A DNA stretch of 64,000 bases from Acetobacter syzygii (GTDB lineage: Bacteria; Pseudomonadota; Alphaproteobacteria; Acetobacterales; Acetobacteraceae): NCBI RefSeq assembly GCF_000964225.1, contig NZ_BAMZ01000016.1:19530-83529 (forward strand), written 5' to 3'. The notes beneath the pieces are model-generated. The model had not been told where the DNA came from. It was given only the letters and a program-made list of their open reading frames with translations, and searched no databases. Shown one piece after another: positions 62,333 to 64,000 of this stretch (position 1 is its first letter; each line of letters begins with the position of its first letter). The position numbers were made by a program, and so were the translations under genes.

Positions 62333-62809
62333 ATGACCGGGCATTCCCTGACACATCTGGACGCATCCGGACATGCCCGGATGGTGGATGTTTCTGATAA
62401 AAATGAAACATTCCGCAAAGCCATTGCCGCAGCAGAGGTGCACATGCACCCACGCACTCTGGCACTGATCATGTCTGGTTCCATGCCCAAAGGGGATGTT
62501 CTGGCAACGGCGCGAATTGCAGGCATTATGGCCGCTAAAAAAACAGCGGATATTATTCCCCTGTGCCACCCATTGCGCCTGACATCCGTATCGGTCGAAC
62601 TGGTACCTGTTGATGACAAAATAGAGATCACTGCGACTGTTACAACAAAAGACGCAACCGGCGTGGAAATGGAGGCGTTGACTGCCGTGTCTGTTGCAGC
62701 GCTGACACTTTATGACATGTGCAAAGCCGTTGATCGGGGTATGCGCATTGACAAGACCCGACTGCAACACAAAAGCGGTGGCAGATCAGGAGACTATAAC
62801 GCCGACTAG
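62333..62809 (+). CDS. moaC: Cyclic pyranopterin monophosphate synthase MoaC
   Basis: The 158-residue protein has [53 protein letters not shown] and DRGMRI, which are diagnostic. The N-terminal motif reads [14 protein letters not shown]. It makes cPMP in molybdenum cofactor synthesis. It is the last gene of the trp operon here; moeA, often next in relatives, is at the other end of the window. Confidence 0.96.
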   Translation: MTGHSLTHLDASGHARMVDVSDKNETFRKAIAAAEVHMHPRTLALIMSGSMPKGDVLATARIAGIMAAKKTADIIPLCHPLRLTSVSVELVPVDDKIEITATVTTKDATGVEMEALTAVSVAALTLYDMCKAVDRGMRIDKTRLQHKSGGRSGDYNAD

Positions 62810-62813
62810 CAAG

Positions 62814-62837
62814 ATGCCCTGATCAGACGGCATTTTT
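62814..62837 (+). terminator. Possible weak terminator after moaC
   Basis: ATGCC (62814-62818) pairs with GGCAT (62829-62833), with inner CTGATCAG, followed by TTTT. Confidence 0.4.
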
Positions 62838-62935
62838 ATAGATAAACAGAATAGAATGCTCGGACCGACCAGTGCTCTGGCCGCCAAGACATTACGTTAA
62901 GACGCATTTACCTATGTATCGTAGAGGGTCCATAC

Positions 62936-63946
62936 ATGGAAACAACATCTGAGCAGGCCAGCGCAGTTGGTGGCAACGGCCCATCACTGACCCGCGAGCA
63001 GTTTCTGAGTGCTTATCACGATATGCTGCTGATCCGCCGGTTTGAAGAAAAAGCCGGACAGCTTTATGGCATGGGCCTGATCGGTGGGTTCTGCCACCTT
63101 TACATCGGGCAGGAAGCCGTTGTGGTGGGCATACAGATGTGCCTACGCGATGGAGATAAACTCATTACCTCCTACCGTGACCACGGCCAGATGCTGGTTG
63201 CAGGTATGACCCCACGCGGCGTAATGGCCGAACTTACCGGACGGGCAACCGGTTACTCCCACGGTAAGGGTGGCTCCATGCACATGTTCTCACGCGAGAA
63301 GAATTTTTATGGTGGACATGGTATTGTAGGCGCGCAGGTTGCCCTTGGTATTGGGCTGGCATTTGCCAACAAATACCGCGGCACGGACGAAGTGGCAGTT
63401 GCTTATTTTGGCGATGGAGCAGCCGGGCAGGGGCAGGTTTACGAAAGCTTTAATCTGGCTGCCCTGCATAAGCTTCCCTGCATTTTTGTAATCGAAAACA
63501 ACAAATACGGCATGGGTACGGCAATTGAGCGGGCCTCTGCTTCGCACGATCTCTATAAAAACGGCGAACCCTGGGGCATTCCAGCCCTACAGGTAGATGG
63601 CATGGACGTTGCCGCCGTCCATGCTGCAGCCGCTACAGCCGTGGCCCATTGCCGTGCGGGTAAAGGCCCTTTTATTCTGGAAATGATGACTTACCGCTAC
63701 CGCGGTCACTCCATGTCCGATCCGGCCAAATACCGTACACGTGAAGAAGTCGATCAGGTGCGCAAAACACGTGACCCGATTGAGCATGTTAAGCATATTC
63801 TCCTTGATGCCGGGGTTGAGGAAGCCACGTTAAAAGCTATGGAAGCCGAAATTAAAGCCGTCGTAAACGACTCAGCCGAATTCGCGCAGACCAGCCCGGA
63901 ACCTGATCCTTCTGAACTTTATACGGACGTTGTGCTGGAGGCCTGA
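62936..63946 (+). CDS. pdhA: Pyruvate dehydrogenase E1 component subunit alpha
   Basis: The 336-residue TPP enzyme has RRFEEKAGQLYGMGLIGGF, YRDHGQMLVAGM, HGKGGSMHMF, the cofactor motif GDGAAGQGQVYESFN...ENNKYGMGT, and the phosphorylation-loop-like YRYRGHSMSDPAKYRTREE. It decarboxylates pyruvate. AGAGGG precedes the ATG. The lipoyl-bearing next gene confirms the complex. Confidence 0.96.
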   Translation: METTSEQASAVGGNGPSLTREQFLSAYHDMLLIRRFEEKAGQLYGMGLIGGFCHLYIGQEAVVVGIQMCLRDGDKLITSYRDHGQMLVAGMTPRGVMAELTGRATGYSHGKGGSMHMFSREKNFYGGHGIVGAQVALGIGLAFANKYRGTDEVAVAYFGDGAAGQGQVYESFNLAALHKLPCIFVIENNKYGMGTAIERASASHDLYKNGEPWGIPALQVDGMDVAAVHAAAATAVAHCRAGKGPFILEMMTYRYRGHSMSDPAKYRTREEVDQVRKTRDPIEHVKHILLDAGVEEATLKAMEAEIKAVVNDSAEFAQTSPEPDPSELYTDVVLEA

Positions 63947-63952
63947 GTAATT

Positions 63953-64000
63953 ATGGCGACTGAAATTTTAATGCCCGCCCTTTCTCCCACCATGACAGAA
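63953..64000 (+). CDS. pdhB: Pyruvate dehydrogenase complex gene, probably E1 beta with N-terminal lipoyl domain (3' truncated)
   Basis: Only 16 residues are visible, ATEILMPALSPTMTE after the Met, the start of a lipoyl domain. In alphaproteobacteria the gene after pdhA is pdhB with an N-terminal lipoyl domain, so that is the likely identity; an E2 gene (pdhC) begins alike and cannot be excluded. It starts six bases after the pdhA stop. Confidence 0.75.
   Translation, partial: MATEILMPALSPTMTE

Noticed and set aside
62207..62770. 187-residue reverse ORF across trpC and moaC
   Set aside because: Both forward genes are certain; the reverse frame has low-complexity Cys/His-rich composition typical of shadows.

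Overview
The window is a chromosomal segment of an alphaproteobacterium of the family Acetobacteraceae, most likely an Acetobacter species. This rests on moderate GC by eye, the gene order tpiA-secG-pyrG-kdsA, ppiD-trpE-trpG-trpD-trpC-moaC, pcm-tolC-popZ-valS and rpsT/dnaA-dnaN-recF-gyrB, an acetoin dehydrogenase operon beside phosphotransacetylase and acetate kinase, and the style of the proteins. I assign the genus from memory of such genomes, not from a search. No phage, insertion sequence, CRISPR array or rRNA operon is visible. One tRNA gene (Cys) is present.

Left part (1-32 kb) is accessory-style metabolism. It opens with molybdenum cofactor and formate dehydrogenase maturation genes (fdhE partial, moeA, mobB, mobA, fdhD). 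A reverse-strand group follows: cation/proton antiporter, MFS exporter, secreted amidohydrolase and secreted royal-jelly-family protein. Next come stress genes: flavohemoprotein hmp, a LysR/pirin/FMN-reductase set and the formaldehyde pair frmR-frmA. A small PepSY membrane operon lies between the last two. After an L,D-transpeptidase there is a carbon-overflow block: pta-ackA converge on an acoR-like regulator, which diverges from acoABC. Together these could turn acetoin into acetyl-CoA, acetyl phosphate and acetate with ATP gain. Then come mntH, a degenerate peptide deformylase-like gene, and an iron-regulated operon (TonB receptor, Sel1 protein, PKHD hydroxylase) behind two Fur-box-like sites.

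Right part (32-64 kb) is core housekeeping: isoaspartyl methyltransferase homologue, TolC, PopZ-like protein, valS, msrA; a reverse operon ubiE-coaBC-dut-ABC permease-ABC ATPase; mutM and rpsT; the replication block dnaA-dnaN-recF-gyrB; reverse tpiA-secG-pyrG-kdsA; ppiD with the trp genes and moaC; and the start of the pyruvate dehydrogenase operon.

I did not find a wholly new multi-gene system. The most unusual items are the peptide deformylase homologue with three substituted active-site residues, the AcoR-like activator without its AAA+ domain, an FrmR whose metal-ligand His is Tyr, an ABC transporter pair with no binding protein inside a dut operon, several clean palindromes that look like operators, and the MFS/amidohydrolase/royal-jelly-protein group. 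All coordinates of starts, motifs and hairpins were read by eye.
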